Positions 1 to 5,877 are shown, counted from the first letter of the stretch. The stretch: 5,877 nt of DNA from Thermoleophilaceae bacterium (GCA_013696905.1 JACCXP010000282.1:1-5877), one strand, 5' to 3'. Translations and numbers: made by a program. Notes: generated from the letters alone by a model not told the origin.

Positions 1-1137
1 CTCGGGCGCGCGCACGCGCGCCGCGAGCCGGACACCGGTCAGCCAGTTCCCGTCGCGCGCTATCTCGGGCCAGAAGAAGGTCTGCAGGTTGTCCAGGCGC
101 CCGACCCAGCTGTGCGGTAGCCCGGTCACAGGGTCGAGGTTGGCGAGCTTGGCATCGATGACCGGCTTCAGCGCGACCCCGGCGAGGCCGGTCAGCGGCG
201 CCGCCACGAGCGCCACCCGCCCGCGCCGGCGGGTGATCAGCCCGAGCCCCACCACCCCGGCGGCCAGGCCGACGAGGCCCGAAGCGCTGCCTGAGGCGAT
301 CAGGCCGAAGACGAACACGACCGACAATGCCGCCATCAGCAGCCGCCGCGTGCCGACGCGCAGGTACCAGGCGGCGGCGATCGCGAGGCTGAACAGCATC
401 AGGTCCGAGAGCGCGAATGGCGAGCCGGTGGTCGACGAGGCGCGCGCCTCGACCGCCGTGCCGGGGCCATCGGGCGTGTAGTAGCGAGCGAGCAGCTCGG
501 GCAGCCCCAGCAGCCCGAGCGCCTCCAGGATCCCGATCGTGCCCACGAGCGCCGAGGCGGCCAGCGCGATCCACAGGCAGACGCGCACTTGGCGCTCCTC
601 GCGCACGGTCACGCGCACGATCACATAGCCGGCGAAGTACTTCCACAGCCACAGCGCGTAGAGCAGGTCCTCCTGGGCGATCTCACGCCCGCGAGCGAAC
701 ATCCACACCAGCGGCAGCACCGATCCGGCCAGCACGAGTGCCAGCACGACCGCGTCGAGGGGCGCGACGCGCGGGCGCAGGGACGCCCCCGAGGCTAGCT
801 CGAACAGCAGTCGGGCCACGACCGCCGCGCCGACCACCAGCGCCAGCACCTCGCTCGGACGCAGCAGCGGCACGAGCTGGCCGCGGTCCACGCCCACGAG
901 CAGCGGCGTCGCCGCCAGCAGCAGGTAGCTGCCGGCCACCGGCCGTGCGGCCACAAGCGCGAACAGGCAGATCGCCGTCAGCACGCCGAGCGCGAGCGCG
1001 AGTGGCAAGCCTGCCAGCGCGCCGGCGAGCACGGCGAGCGCCCCCGCAACCAGCATTATTCGCAGGTCGCCCAGCGAGTCGCGGCGCGTCCCCGGCCGTG
1101 GCCAGGTGCGCGTCAGGTCCCCGTGTCGAGCCTCCAT
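1..1137 (-). CDS. O-antigen ligase/polymerase-like (Wzy/WaaL-type) membrane protein, 3' end beyond window
   Basis: I read 379 uninterrupted codons from an ATG at 1137-1135 to base 1; the stop lies outside the window. The protein is a polytopic membrane protein with many hydrophobic segments, for example residues 28-64, 69-82, 96-114, 127-145, 186-212, 242-258, 266-281 and 285-301. Family-like landmarks are LRPSEVLAL (92-100), a polar stretch RASSTTGSPFALSD (232-245) resembling the R-x-S-T-x-G-x-P signature of O-antigen ligases/polymerases, SGSASGLVGL (282-291), and RLDNLQTFFWPEI (347-359) entering the large extracytoplasmic Wzy_C loop. Such proteins use lipid-linked glycans as donors to polymerise or ligate surface polysaccharide outside the membrane. 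The start is preferred because an in-frame TGA (1158-1156) lies just upstream and the preceding flippase gene stops 11 bp before it. No good Shine-Dalgarno is visible, so coupled translation is likely. Polymerase and ligase cannot be separated by sequence. The family call is fairly secure; the exact role is inference. Confidence 0.85.
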   Translation of the reverse strand, partial: MEARHGDLTRTWPRPGTRRDSLGDLRIMLVAGALAVLAGALAGLPLALALGVLTAICLFALVAARPVAGSYLLLAATPLLVGVDRGQLVPLLRPSEVLALVVGAAVVARLLFELASGASLRPRVAPLDAVVLALVLAGSVLPLVWMFARGREIAQEDLLYALWLWKYFAGYVIVRVTVREERQVRVCLWIALAASALVGTIGILEALGLLGLPELLARYYTPDGPGTAVEARASSTTGSPFALSDLMLFSLAIAAAWYLRVGTRRLLMAALSVVFVFGLIASGSASGLVGLAAGVVGLGLITRRRGRVALVAAPLTGLAGVALKPVIDAKLANLDPVTGLPHSWVGRLDNLQTFFWPEIARDGNWLTGVRLAARVRAPE

Positions 1138-1148
1138 ACGCGCTTTGA

Positions 1149-2753
1149 TTATCGCTCACCGGCCGGCCGGGCTCCGCCCCGGCGCAGCGCCGACACGAAG
1201 AGCCCCAGCTCCGGCGACCTCAACGAGCGCTGGACGGCGAGGAAGGTCGCCGCTCCGACCAGCGTCGCCGCGGCGACGGCCAGTACCTCGCCGCCCGCGC
1301 CCCCGACCGCGCCGGCCACGCCGGCAGCCACCAGAAAGGCCGGCACCGCCATCAGGATCGACGCGACGAGCGCACGGCCAACGGCCGGTGCGAGCCGCGC
1401 GCTCCCGCGCGGCAGGCCGATCTCGACACGGCGCCAAAGGTCGGCGGCGCCGGCGATGTCGGCCAGCGAGAGCACGAGCCCAAGTCCCAGCAGCAGCGCG
1501 GCCCCCTCGAGCCGCCAGGCTACGACCGCCATGCCCGCCATCGAGACCAGCGTCTTGAGGACCATCGCGCGAAACGGCGACCGGGCGTCGCCGCGAGCGT
1601 ATGAGGCGTGCGTGCCCATCACGAACAGCGCCTCGCCCACGATGCCGGCGGCGAGGGCCGCCAGCGAGACGCTCACGAGCGCGATGCCGTCGGGGGTCGC
1701 CATCTCTCCGAGGGATGCTGCCCGCGCGAGCGGCGTGGAGAGCACCAGATAGGCGACTGCGGCCGGCACGGTGACGAACAGTGCGAGTGCCGCACCGTGC
1801 ACCCACTCATCGCGGAAGCCGGCCGTCGTCCGCGCCTGATGCAGCCGCGCCAGTCGCGGGAGCAGCGCGATCGCCACGGGCCGCGCCCCGATCGCGATCG
1901 GCAGGTAGTAGAAGTTGATCGCCAGCGTGAAGGCGACGACGCCGCCTGGCACCGCGTTGGCGACCACCAGCACGGCCAGCCAACGCAGCGCGTTGAGGGA
2001 GGAGTACCCGAGCGACGGCGCCCCGGCGCGGAGCAGCTCGTTCATGTCGGTATCGCGCCAGCCCAGTCGCGGGCGCATGCTCACGCCCACCCGCCGCGCG
2101 CCCCACCACTGCGCGCCTGCGTGCAGGCCGACCGCGGCAGTCGAGCCCAGCCCGAGCACGAGCAGCTCGGCCATGCCCACATCCTCGAGCGTGGCACCGG
2201 TTCCGAATGCCAGCGCAACGACCGCCAGCGTGGCCAAGATCCCCACATTCTCGAGCGCCGGCGCCGCCGCCGGCAGGCTGAAGCGGCCGTGCGCGTTCGA
2301 CACCGCACCGCCGACCCCGGCGACCGCATACAGCAGCACCTGGGGCACCACCATCAGCAGCAACAGAAAGCCGACGCGGCGCTGGTCGCCGGCCACGCCC
2401 GCATCCTCGACGCCGAGCGTCACCAACTGCAGCAGAAGCTCGCCGGCCAGCACCGCGAGCACCGCGATGACGGCAAACGTCGCGAGCGCGAGCCCGAGGA
2501 ACGCGCCGACCACACGCTCGAGCGACGCGCGGTCGCGGCGGTCCACGAAACGCACGAACGCGGGCACAAGCAGCGTCGCGAGCAGGTTCCCGGTGAGCAG
2601 CTCGAAGACCAGGTTGGGAAGGCCGTTAACGGCCTGGTAAGTGTTGCCAAGGTAGGTGGGCCCGAGGACCGCCGCCACCGCGATGGCGCGCGCGAAGCCG
2701 GTGACGCGGCTGACCGTTGTCCACCCCGCCACCGCCGCCGAGTCGCGCGCCAC
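1149..2753 (-). CDS. murJ: MurJ/MviN-family lipid-linked oligosaccharide flippase (MOP superfamily)
   Basis: This 534-residue integral membrane protein starts at GTG (2753-2751) and ends with TAA. MurJ hallmarks are visible: SRVTGFAR (15-22) in the first helix, GLPNLVFELLTG (44-55), NAHGRFSLPAAAPALENVG (153-171), LPIAIGARPVAIALLPRLARL (284-304), and YARGDARSPF (385-394). The length and about 13-14 hydrophobic helices match MurJ (E. coli MurJ is about 510 residues). MurJ flips lipid II across the membrane for peptidoglycan synthesis. Here the gene sits between a Wzz-like and an O-antigen ligase-like gene, so it more likely moves the lipid-linked repeat unit of a surface polysaccharide, the job normally done by Wzx; that is inference. 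Compared with E. coli MurJ from memory, Arg18 and Arg24 have counterparts at Arg16 and Arg22, while Asp39 aligns with Asn37 and the Arg52-Arg53 pair with Phe50-Glu51. The last change resembles actinobacterial MviN proteins. GTG fits the family N-terminus, but no spaced Shine-Dalgarno is visible, only a G-run touching the codon. The gene symbol is by family, not proven function. Confidence 0.88.
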   Translation of the reverse strand: MARDSAAVAGWTTVSRVTGFARAIAVAAVLGPTYLGNTYQAVNGLPNLVFELLTGNLLATLLVPAFVRFVDRRDRASLERVVGAFLGLALATFAVIAVLAVLAGELLLQLVTLGVEDAGVAGDQRRVGFLLLLMVVPQVLLYAVAGVGGAVSNAHGRFSLPAAAPALENVGILATLAVVALAFGTGATLEDVGMAELLVLGLGSTAAVGLHAGAQWWGARRVGVSMRPRLGWRDTDMNELLRAGAPSLGYSSLNALRWLAVLVVANAVPGGVVAFTLAINFYYLPIAIGARPVAIALLPRLARLHQARTTAGFRDEWVHGAALALFVTVPAAVAYLVLSTPLARAASLGEMATPDGIALVSVSLAALAAGIVGEALFVMGTHASYARGDARSPFRAMVLKTLVSMAGMAVVAWRLEGAALLLGLGLVLSLADIAGAADLWRRVEIGLPRGSARLAPAVGRALVASILMAVPAFLVAAGVAGAVGGAGGEVLAVAAATLVGAATFLAVQRSLRSPELGLFVSALRRGGARPAGER

Positions 2754-2762
2754 CCCCCGTCC

Positions 2763-2795
2763 GGGGCCGGCGGTCGCGCGAGGCGCGCCGGCCCC
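2763..2795 (-). promoter_or_regulatory. GC-rich hairpin between the wzz-like and murJ-like genes
   Basis: Two perfectly complementary 10-base arms, GGGGCCGGCG (2763-2772) and CGCCGGCCCC (2786-2795), flank a 13-base loop that itself contains the palindrome TCGCGCGA (2774-2781). The stem begins 7 bp after the wzz-like stop and ends 9 bp before the murJ-like GTG. No T-run follows on the minus strand, so it is not a standard intrinsic terminator. It could be an attenuator, an mRNA-stabilising or processing element, or a structure controlling access to the downstream start. The inverted repeat is directly seen; the role is inference, and GC-rich DNA makes some hairpins by chance. Confidence 0.5.
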
Positions 2796-2802
2796 CCCGA
2801 GC

Positions 2803-3585
2803 TCAGCGCCGATAAGTGCGAAAGCGCCGGCGCGCGAGCAGCGTGACCATGACCACGGCGATCAGCGCGCCCGCCACGAGGCCGATGGCGGCGCCGCGCT
2901 CGGGCTTGGGCTGCAGCGGGTCTCCAAGCACGAAGGCCGGCGTGACCGCCCGCGCGCGCGCCTGCGATGAGCGCTCGAGCTCGAGCTGGGCGAGGCGCTG
3001 CTCGAAGTCCCCGATCCGAGCCCTCGCGTTCTCGCCGACGGGCCCGGGCTGGCCCGCTCGCCGCTCGAGGGCGGCAATCCGACGCTGCAGCGAGCGCTCG
3101 CTGCTGTCGAAGCTCGACGAGGCGGTGCTCGCCACGAGATCGACGTAGCGTTCCGTAACGCCCTGCGCCAGCGCGAGGGCGCGGTTGGGGTCCTCGTCGC
3201 CGACGGTGACCGTGAGCACGTTGTTCTGCCCCGTGTCCACCTCCAACGCGCCCTCGAGCCGTGACACCGGTATGCCGACCTCGTCCGCGACCGGCTGCAG
3301 CACTGTGCGGCTCTGAATCAGGGCCTCCTGCGTAGCGATCACGCGCTCGGCGGGCGAGTCGTCGGCGTCGACCCGCTTGCCCTGGTAGAAGATGACCGCC
3401 TGTGCGCCGTAGACCGTAGGGCTGCGGTTGGCGACCAGGTATCCGGACGCTGCGGCGAGCGCCACCACCGCGAGCGCCACGACCGCGAGCAGCGCGATGA
3501 AGCCAGCGCTGTCACCGCCTGGACGCCGTGGCTCGTACCAGCTCGCCTCCTCGCCCTCCTGGCGCTCGCCGAGCTCGATGCTCAT
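2803..3585 (-). CDS. Wzz-like chain-length determinant / polysaccharide co-polymerase
   Basis: This 260-residue protein has the Wzz/PCP layout. A short cytoplasmic N-terminus is followed by a membrane segment at about 29-52, then an extracytoplasmic domain with the early motif YGAQAVIFYQGKR (59-71). A charged helical, probably coiled-coil, region spans about 160-212. A Pro-rich stretch GDPLQPKPER (221-230) leads into a second membrane segment (232-251) and a basic tail RRRFRTYRR. Members set the chain length of Wzy-made polysaccharides or assist their export. There is no C-terminal Walker-type tyrosine kinase domain and no kinase gene in the window, so this is the adaptor part only, as in Gram-positive systems with separate subunits. 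The ATG (3585-3583) is supported by a GAGG Shine-Dalgarno five bases upstream. It lies 36 bp after the glycosyltransferase stop and 49 bp before the flippase start, consistent with one operon. Stop is TGA. Identity to a named family member cannot be fixed by eye. Confidence 0.85.
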   Translation of the reverse strand: MSIELGERQEGEEASWYEPRRPGGDSAGFIALLAVVALAVVALAAASGYLVANRSPTVYGAQAVIFYQGKRVDADDSPAERVIATQEALIQSRTVLQPVADEVGIPVSRLEGALEVDTGQNNVLTVTVGDEDPNRALALAQGVTERYVDLVASTASSSFDSSERSLQRRIAALERRAGQPGPVGENARARIGDFEQRLAQLELERSSQARARAVTPAFVLGDPLQPKPERGAAIGLVAGALIAVVMVTLLARRRFRTYRR

Positions 3586-3590
3586 CTAAG

Positions 3591-3595
3591 CCTCA
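3591..3595 (-). promoter_or_regulatory. Shine-Dalgarno site for the wzz-like gene
   Basis: The minus strand reads TGAGG then CTTAG then the ATG at 3585. GAGG with 5-base spacing is a good ribosome-binding site and decides the start. It is the clearest one in the minus-strand operon. Confidence 0.6.
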
Positions 3596-3621
3596 TCTTC
3601 CGTGCATGTGTACGAGAACTC

Positions 3622-4830
3622 CTAAAGTCGAGCGTAGCTGCTGACCAGCGCCGTCTCAGAATGCTCCCATACGAGTTCGCTCGCCCGCGCAAGAGCGCGC
3701 TCACCGAGGTCACGGCGGCGCTCGGGGTCACCCGCAAGCTCGGCGATCAGGGCCGCGAATCCGCGCTCGTCGTGGCAGGGGGCATAGGCCGCGGCGTCCT
3801 CGGCCGTCCGGCGCGTCTCGACGACGTCGTACGAGACCGCTGGGCGTCCTGCGCCGAGGTATTCGGCCGTCTTGGTAGCCGTCGAGCGGTGATTCTTCTC
3901 GTCGCAGATCGCGGGATCGACGCAGATGTCGCCTTCAGCGAGCAGGCCGGGCACGAGCCGGTGGGCGACCCAGCCGGTGAAGCGCACCCGATCGGCCAGC
4001 CCGGCGGCGGCGAGCGCCCGCTCGAGCGGCGCGCGGCAAGACCCGTCCCCGATCACGGTCAGCCGCGCCTCACCTAGACCGTGCTCGTCGCGCAGCAGCG
4101 AGAGGATGCGAGGGAAGGCCATCACGCCGTCCTGGGGCTCGAGCTCACCCACGAACAGCAAGCGCGGGTCCCGCAGGGCGCCCGGGCGCTGGTCGACGGA
4201 GTGGCTCAGCGTGGCCGCCCGCGGGCCGTTTCGCACGACTGCGACCCGTGCCGGCGACACACCACGCGCGAGCGCACGCTCGCGCGCGCTGTGGTTGGTG
4301 ACGATCACCGCGTCGGCGCTGCGCAGGCTGGCCAGCTCGGCCGCGCTCAGCACCGCCTCGAGCCGCGAGGGACCGAACTTCTGGCGAAAGAGCTCGGGCG
4401 CGAGGTCGTGGTGGTCGAAGACCACCCTGCGCCCGAGCGCTCGGGCAACCAGGCCGAGCGGGAACAGCGTGTCGGGCGGATTGTGGAGGTGGACGACGGT
4501 CGCGCCCGCGAACAGCTCTCGCAGACCCCGCGCGAACAGCTGCACGTGGGCGACCGCGTACTCGATCAGAAGCTCGCGCAGGCCGCCCGACGCGACCGGC
4601 AGGCGGTAGCGCCGGGCGATCACGCCGTCGATCGTCTCCACACGCGCCTGCTCCTGCCCGCGCGGGGCGATCACCGTGACCCGGTGACCGGCGGCCACCA
4701 GCGATTCGGCCTCATGGCGCACGCGGGTGTCCTGCGGGTAGCGCTCGTTCTCGAGCAGCATCGCGATCCGGTGCGAGCGGCCCGAGCCGAGCGGGGCCGA
4801 TCCCGAAAACGCTGCGCCACGCGGCCCCAT
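3622..4830 (-). CDS. Glycosyltransferase family 4 (GT-B fold, retaining)
   Basis: The protein is 402 residues from an ATG at 4830-4828 to TAG at 3624-3622. The N-terminal GT-B domain opens with HRIAMLLENERYPQDTRVRHEAESL split around residues 20-44, the usual first strand and helix with the D-x-R-V-x-x-E-A pattern. HNPPDTLF (116-123) and DHHDLAPELF (139-148) follow. The C-terminal donor-binding domain shows LLFVGELEPQDG (224-235), VIGDG (259-263), FTGWV (284-288), and KTAEYLGAGRP (320-330), whose Glu323 matches the conserved second Glu of the GT4 E-x7-E motif. The first Glu position is Arg, with STATKTAEYLG resembling the STMIKTLEYM variant of some capsule glycosyltransferases. It probably transfers a nucleotide-sugar residue to a lipid-linked intermediate on the cytoplasmic side; donor and acceptor are unknown. 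The reading frame stays open upstream to 5034, but those 68 extra codons are antisense to the divergent lysozyme-like gene and lack family features, so I reject that start. ATG 4761 is a shorter alternative but would delete the first beta strand. It is the first gene of the operon. Confidence 0.88.
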   Translation of the reverse strand: MGPRGAAFSGSAPLGSGRSHRIAMLLENERYPQDTRVRHEAESLVAAGHRVTVIAPRGQEQARVETIDGVIARRYRLPVASGGLRELLIEYAVAHVQLFARGLRELFAGATVVHLHNPPDTLFPLGLVARALGRRVVFDHHDLAPELFRQKFGPSRLEAVLSAAELASLRSADAVIVTNHSARERALARGVSPARVAVVRNGPRAATLSHSVDQRPGALRDPRLLFVGELEPQDGVMAFPRILSLLRDEHGLGEARLTVIGDGSCRAPLERALAAAGLADRVRFTGWVAHRLVPGLLAEGDICVDPAICDEKNHRSTATKTAEYLGAGRPAVSYDVVETRRTAEDAAAYAPCHDERGFAALIAELAGDPERRRDLGERALARASELVWEHSETALVSSYARL

Positions 4831-4857
4831 TGGCACGCCGAAGCGTATCCGTATGCT
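4830..4857 (+). promoter_or_regulatory. Possible sigma-A-type promoter in the divergent gap
   Basis: TTGGCA (4830-4835; five of six matches to TTGACA) and TATGCT (4852-4857; four of six to TATAAT) are separated by 16 bp on the plus strand. A transcript would begin near 4863-4865. If this promoter is real, the ATG at 4853 would not be in the mRNA, and translation would have to start at an in-frame TTG (4865) or GTG (4907). The match is by eye and could be chance. Confidence 0.3.
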
Positions 4858-4866
4858 CGGATGCTT
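4841..4866. promoter_or_regulatory. Imperfect palindrome (operator candidate) between divergent genes
   Basis: AAGC (4841-4844), a two-base bulge GT, and ATCCG (4847-4851) are mirrored by CGGAT (4858-4862) and GCTT (4863-4866), leaving the six-base centre TATGCT. The arms are nine paired bases each, and the centre coincides with the candidate -10 box. Lying at the start of two divergent transcription units, it could bind a repressor that acts on one or both. The repeat is seen; regulation is inferred. Confidence 0.4.
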
Positions 4867-5575
4867 GAGCCCGGCCACCCCCCATCGCGCGTCGACCCGG
4901 CGAAGGGTGCGCAGGGTCCTGATCGTCGCGACGCTGGCCGCGATCGCGCTCGCCGCGACGCTCGTGGTCGCCTTCGAGCTGTGGGCGGCGCGCGACTCCG
5001 AGCCCGCGCGCAGCACCGGCCGCCTGGTCGCCAAGATCGACGCCTGCCCGTCATGCGAGCGCGGGCACGGCTACGGCCGCTTCGTCGTCGAAGAGGCCCG
5101 GCGCGCCGGCCTGCGCCTCCCGCTCGCCGCGGCGCTGGTGCACGAGGAGTCCAACTATCGCAACGTGTTCGGCAAGAACCGCTACGGCGAGCGGACCAAC
5201 CCCGTGCTGGGCGGCCCGGTGACCGAGGCCCGCTACCGCCAGATGCGGCGCGCGCTGGCCCGCGGCTACGGCCGCCAGGGCGTCGGCCCCACGCAGCTGA
5301 CCTCGGTCGAGCTGCAGGACGAGGCCGACGCGCTCGGCGGCGCCTGGGTGCCGCGGCACAACATCCGCGTCGGCTATCGCTACCTGAGCGATCTGATCGA
5401 CCGCCACGGCGAGACCAAGGGCCTGCTGGTGTACAACGGCGACTTGCCGGACTACGCAAGCCGGTTGCAGGCGACGGCGCGCAGCTGGGAGGACTATCTG
5501 GCGGGCAAGAGCTCGCGCCCGTTCTCCGCCCGCGAGCGGCGCTTGCGCGCCCTGTGGGGATGGATATGGGATTGA
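4853..5575 (+). CDS. Membrane-anchored lysozyme/lytic transglycosylase-like protein
   Basis: This 240-residue protein has a basic N-terminus, one membrane segment (about 22-42) with no cleavage site evident, and an extracytoplasmic lysozyme-like domain. HEES (97-100) supplies the candidate catalytic Glu99, or Glu98, in the E-S motif. GVGPTQLT (143-150) replaces the G-L-M-Q motif of SLT enzymes, and YNGDLPDYASRL (194-205) matches the late Y-N-G motif. The stretches NVFGKN (104-109), PVTEARY (122-128), LQDEADALGGAW (154-165) and NIRVGY (170-175) recall endolysin lysozyme domains of actinobacteria and their phages. The roughly 44-residue gap between Glu99 and GVGPTQLT is longer than in classical SLT domains. 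It probably cleaves the MurNAc-GlcNAc bond of peptidoglycan outside the cell, perhaps to open the wall for polysaccharide passage; that is inference. A CxxC pair (Cys65, Cys68) follows the membrane segment. The start is uncertain: ATG 4853 lacks a clear Shine-Dalgarno, and TTG 4865 or GTG 4907 are alternatives, the last removing part of the basic region but keeping the membrane segment. It shares the plus strand with the next gene. Confidence 0.82.
   Translation: MLGCLSPATPHRASTRRRVRRVLIVATLAAIALAATLVVAFELWAARDSEPARSTGRLVAKIDACPSCERGHGYGRFVVEEARRAGLRLPLAAALVHEESNYRNVFGKNRYGERTNPVLGGPVTEARYRQMRRALARGYGRQGVGPTQLTSVELQDEADALGGAWVPRHNIRVGYRYLSDLIDRHGETKGLLVYNGDLPDYASRLQATARSWEDYLAGKSSRPFSARERRLRALWGWIWD
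5556..5560 (+). promoter_or_regulatory. Shine-Dalgarno site for the FemAB-like gene
   Basis: GGGGA lies five bases before the ATG at 5566, inside the last codons of the lysozyme-like gene. It favours 5566 over the in-frame ATG at 5560, which begins within this motif. Confidence 0.45.
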
Positions 5576-5877
5576 CGCCGAGCGCCGAGCTGGCCATCGA
5601 GACCGTCGAGCCGATCGCGGATGCGCGCTGGAGTACGCTGGCCGCAACGGCGGTCCAGGCGTCGATCTTCCATCATCCGGCCTGGCTGCGCCTGCTGGCC
5701 GAGCAGTACGGCTACGAGATCGTCGCCTGTCTGGCGCGCGGCGAGCGCGACGAGCCCGTGGCGGGGCTGCCGCTGGCGATCGTGCGCAGCCGCCTGACCG
5801 GATCGCGGCTGGTGGCGCTGCCGTTCTCGGACGCCTGCCCGCCCCTGCTCGCGCCCGGGGCGCCTGCCGGCGCGATC
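5566..5877 (+). CDS. FemAB-like GNAT acyltransferase, N-terminal part only
   Basis: There are 104 codons in the window with no stop; the gene runs off the right edge. SIFHHPAWLRLLAEQYGYE (33-51) matches the S-x-F-x-x-P-x-W-x-x-x-L-x-x-x-Y-G-Y opening of FemAB-related acyltransferases. VAGLPLAIVRSRLTGSRLVA (65-84) and LPFSDACPPLL (85-95) match the next G-x-L-P-L and L-P-F-S-D segments. Relatives transfer aminoacyl or acyl groups to cell-wall or polysaccharide substrates. FemAB-like proteins are also common in exopolysaccharide clusters, which fits the neighbouring operon; the substrate here is unknown. The first ten bases overlap the lysozyme-like gene's end, so translational coupling is likely. 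The start is ATG 5566 (better Shine-Dalgarno spacing); ATG 5560 would add two residues. The C-terminal GNAT domain is not in the window, so catalytic competence cannot be judged. Confidence 0.8.
   Translation, partial: MGLTPSAELAIETVEPIADARWSTLAATAVQASIFHHPAWLRLLAEQYGYEIVACLARGERDEPVAGLPLAIVRSRLTGSRLVALPFSDACPPLLAPGAPAGAI

Noticed and set aside
417..1159. Long open frames on both strands within the O-antigen ligase-like gene
   Set aside because: They are Arg/Ala/Pro-rich with no membrane segments or motifs, whereas the frame from 1137 on the minus strand gives a coherent polytopic membrane protein.
2754..2802. Intrinsic terminator after the wzz-like gene
   Set aside because: The hairpin is strong but no T-run follows on the transcribed strand, and a co-directional gene starts nine bases later, so termination is not supported.
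1608..2846. 412-codon open frame on the plus strand across the murJ-like gene
   Set aside because: It is antisense to a clear MurJ-family gene. Its product is a low-complexity mix of Arg, His, Gln and Glu with no recognisable domain, typical of an open frame created by high GC.
3586..3621. AGGAG followed by a four-codon mini-frame (ATG CAC GGA AGA TGA, minus strand) ahead of the wzz-like gene
   Set aside because: The AGGAG lies at the upstream stop and 11 bases from that ATG, too far for a good site. A four-codon frame is expected by chance, and the wzz-like gene has its own better-spaced GAGG.
4671..5597. 308-codon minus-strand open frame across the lysozyme-like gene and GT4 N-terminus
   Set aside because: The product is Arg/Ser/Ala/Pro-rich without family motifs and crosses two well-supported genes in other frames.
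1..5877. Mobile elements, tRNA/rRNA genes, CRISPR arrays, attachment sites
   Set aside because: No transposase or integrase motifs, no flanking repeats, no regularly spaced repeats and no tRNA-like cloverleaf were recognised by eye.

Overview
The window is very GC-rich, and its genes are packed with almost no non-coding DNA. Its proteins (an actinobacterial-type MviN/MurJ relative, a phage/actinobacterial-type lysozyme-like domain, Ala/Arg/Gly-rich composition) suggest a high-GC actinobacterium. A Thermoleophilia/Solirubrobacterales-like lineage is my guess from style alone; no rRNA or other marker is present.

Positions 1-4830 hold four genes in series on the minus strand. In transcription order they are a GT4-family glycosyltransferase (4830-3622), a Wzz-like polysaccharide co-polymerase (3585-2803), a MurJ/MviN-type MOP-superfamily flippase (2753-1149), and an O-antigen ligase/polymerase-like membrane protein (1137 to beyond the left edge). 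Gaps are 36, 49 and 11 bp, so one operon is likely. Together they make a Wzx/Wzy-like surface polysaccharide pathway: sugar transfer on a lipid carrier, flipping across the membrane by the MurJ-like protein, then polymerisation or ligation under length control by the Wzz-like protein. The last gene has no stop within the window and is partial.

Positions 4853-5877 run on the plus strand, divergent from the first block. A membrane-anchored lysozyme/transglycosylase-like protein (4853-5575) overlaps by 10 bp the start of a FemAB-like GNAT acyltransferase (5566 to beyond the right edge). These look like wall-processing and acyl-transfer functions placed beside the polysaccharide operon.

The 22-bp divergent gap and the first codons of the plus-strand gene hold an imperfect palindrome around a possible sigma-A-type promoter. 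A strong 10-bp-stem hairpin lies between the wzz-like and murJ-like genes. No rRNA, tRNA, CRISPR array, insertion sequence or attachment site was seen, and no gene-free stretch exceeds 50 bp. The content is mostly recognisable polysaccharide biosynthesis; I see no clear evidence of a wholly new system. The points most worth a second look are the use of a MurJ-type flippase in a polysaccharide operon, the two inverted repeats, and the wrong extended start that overlaps the divergent gene.
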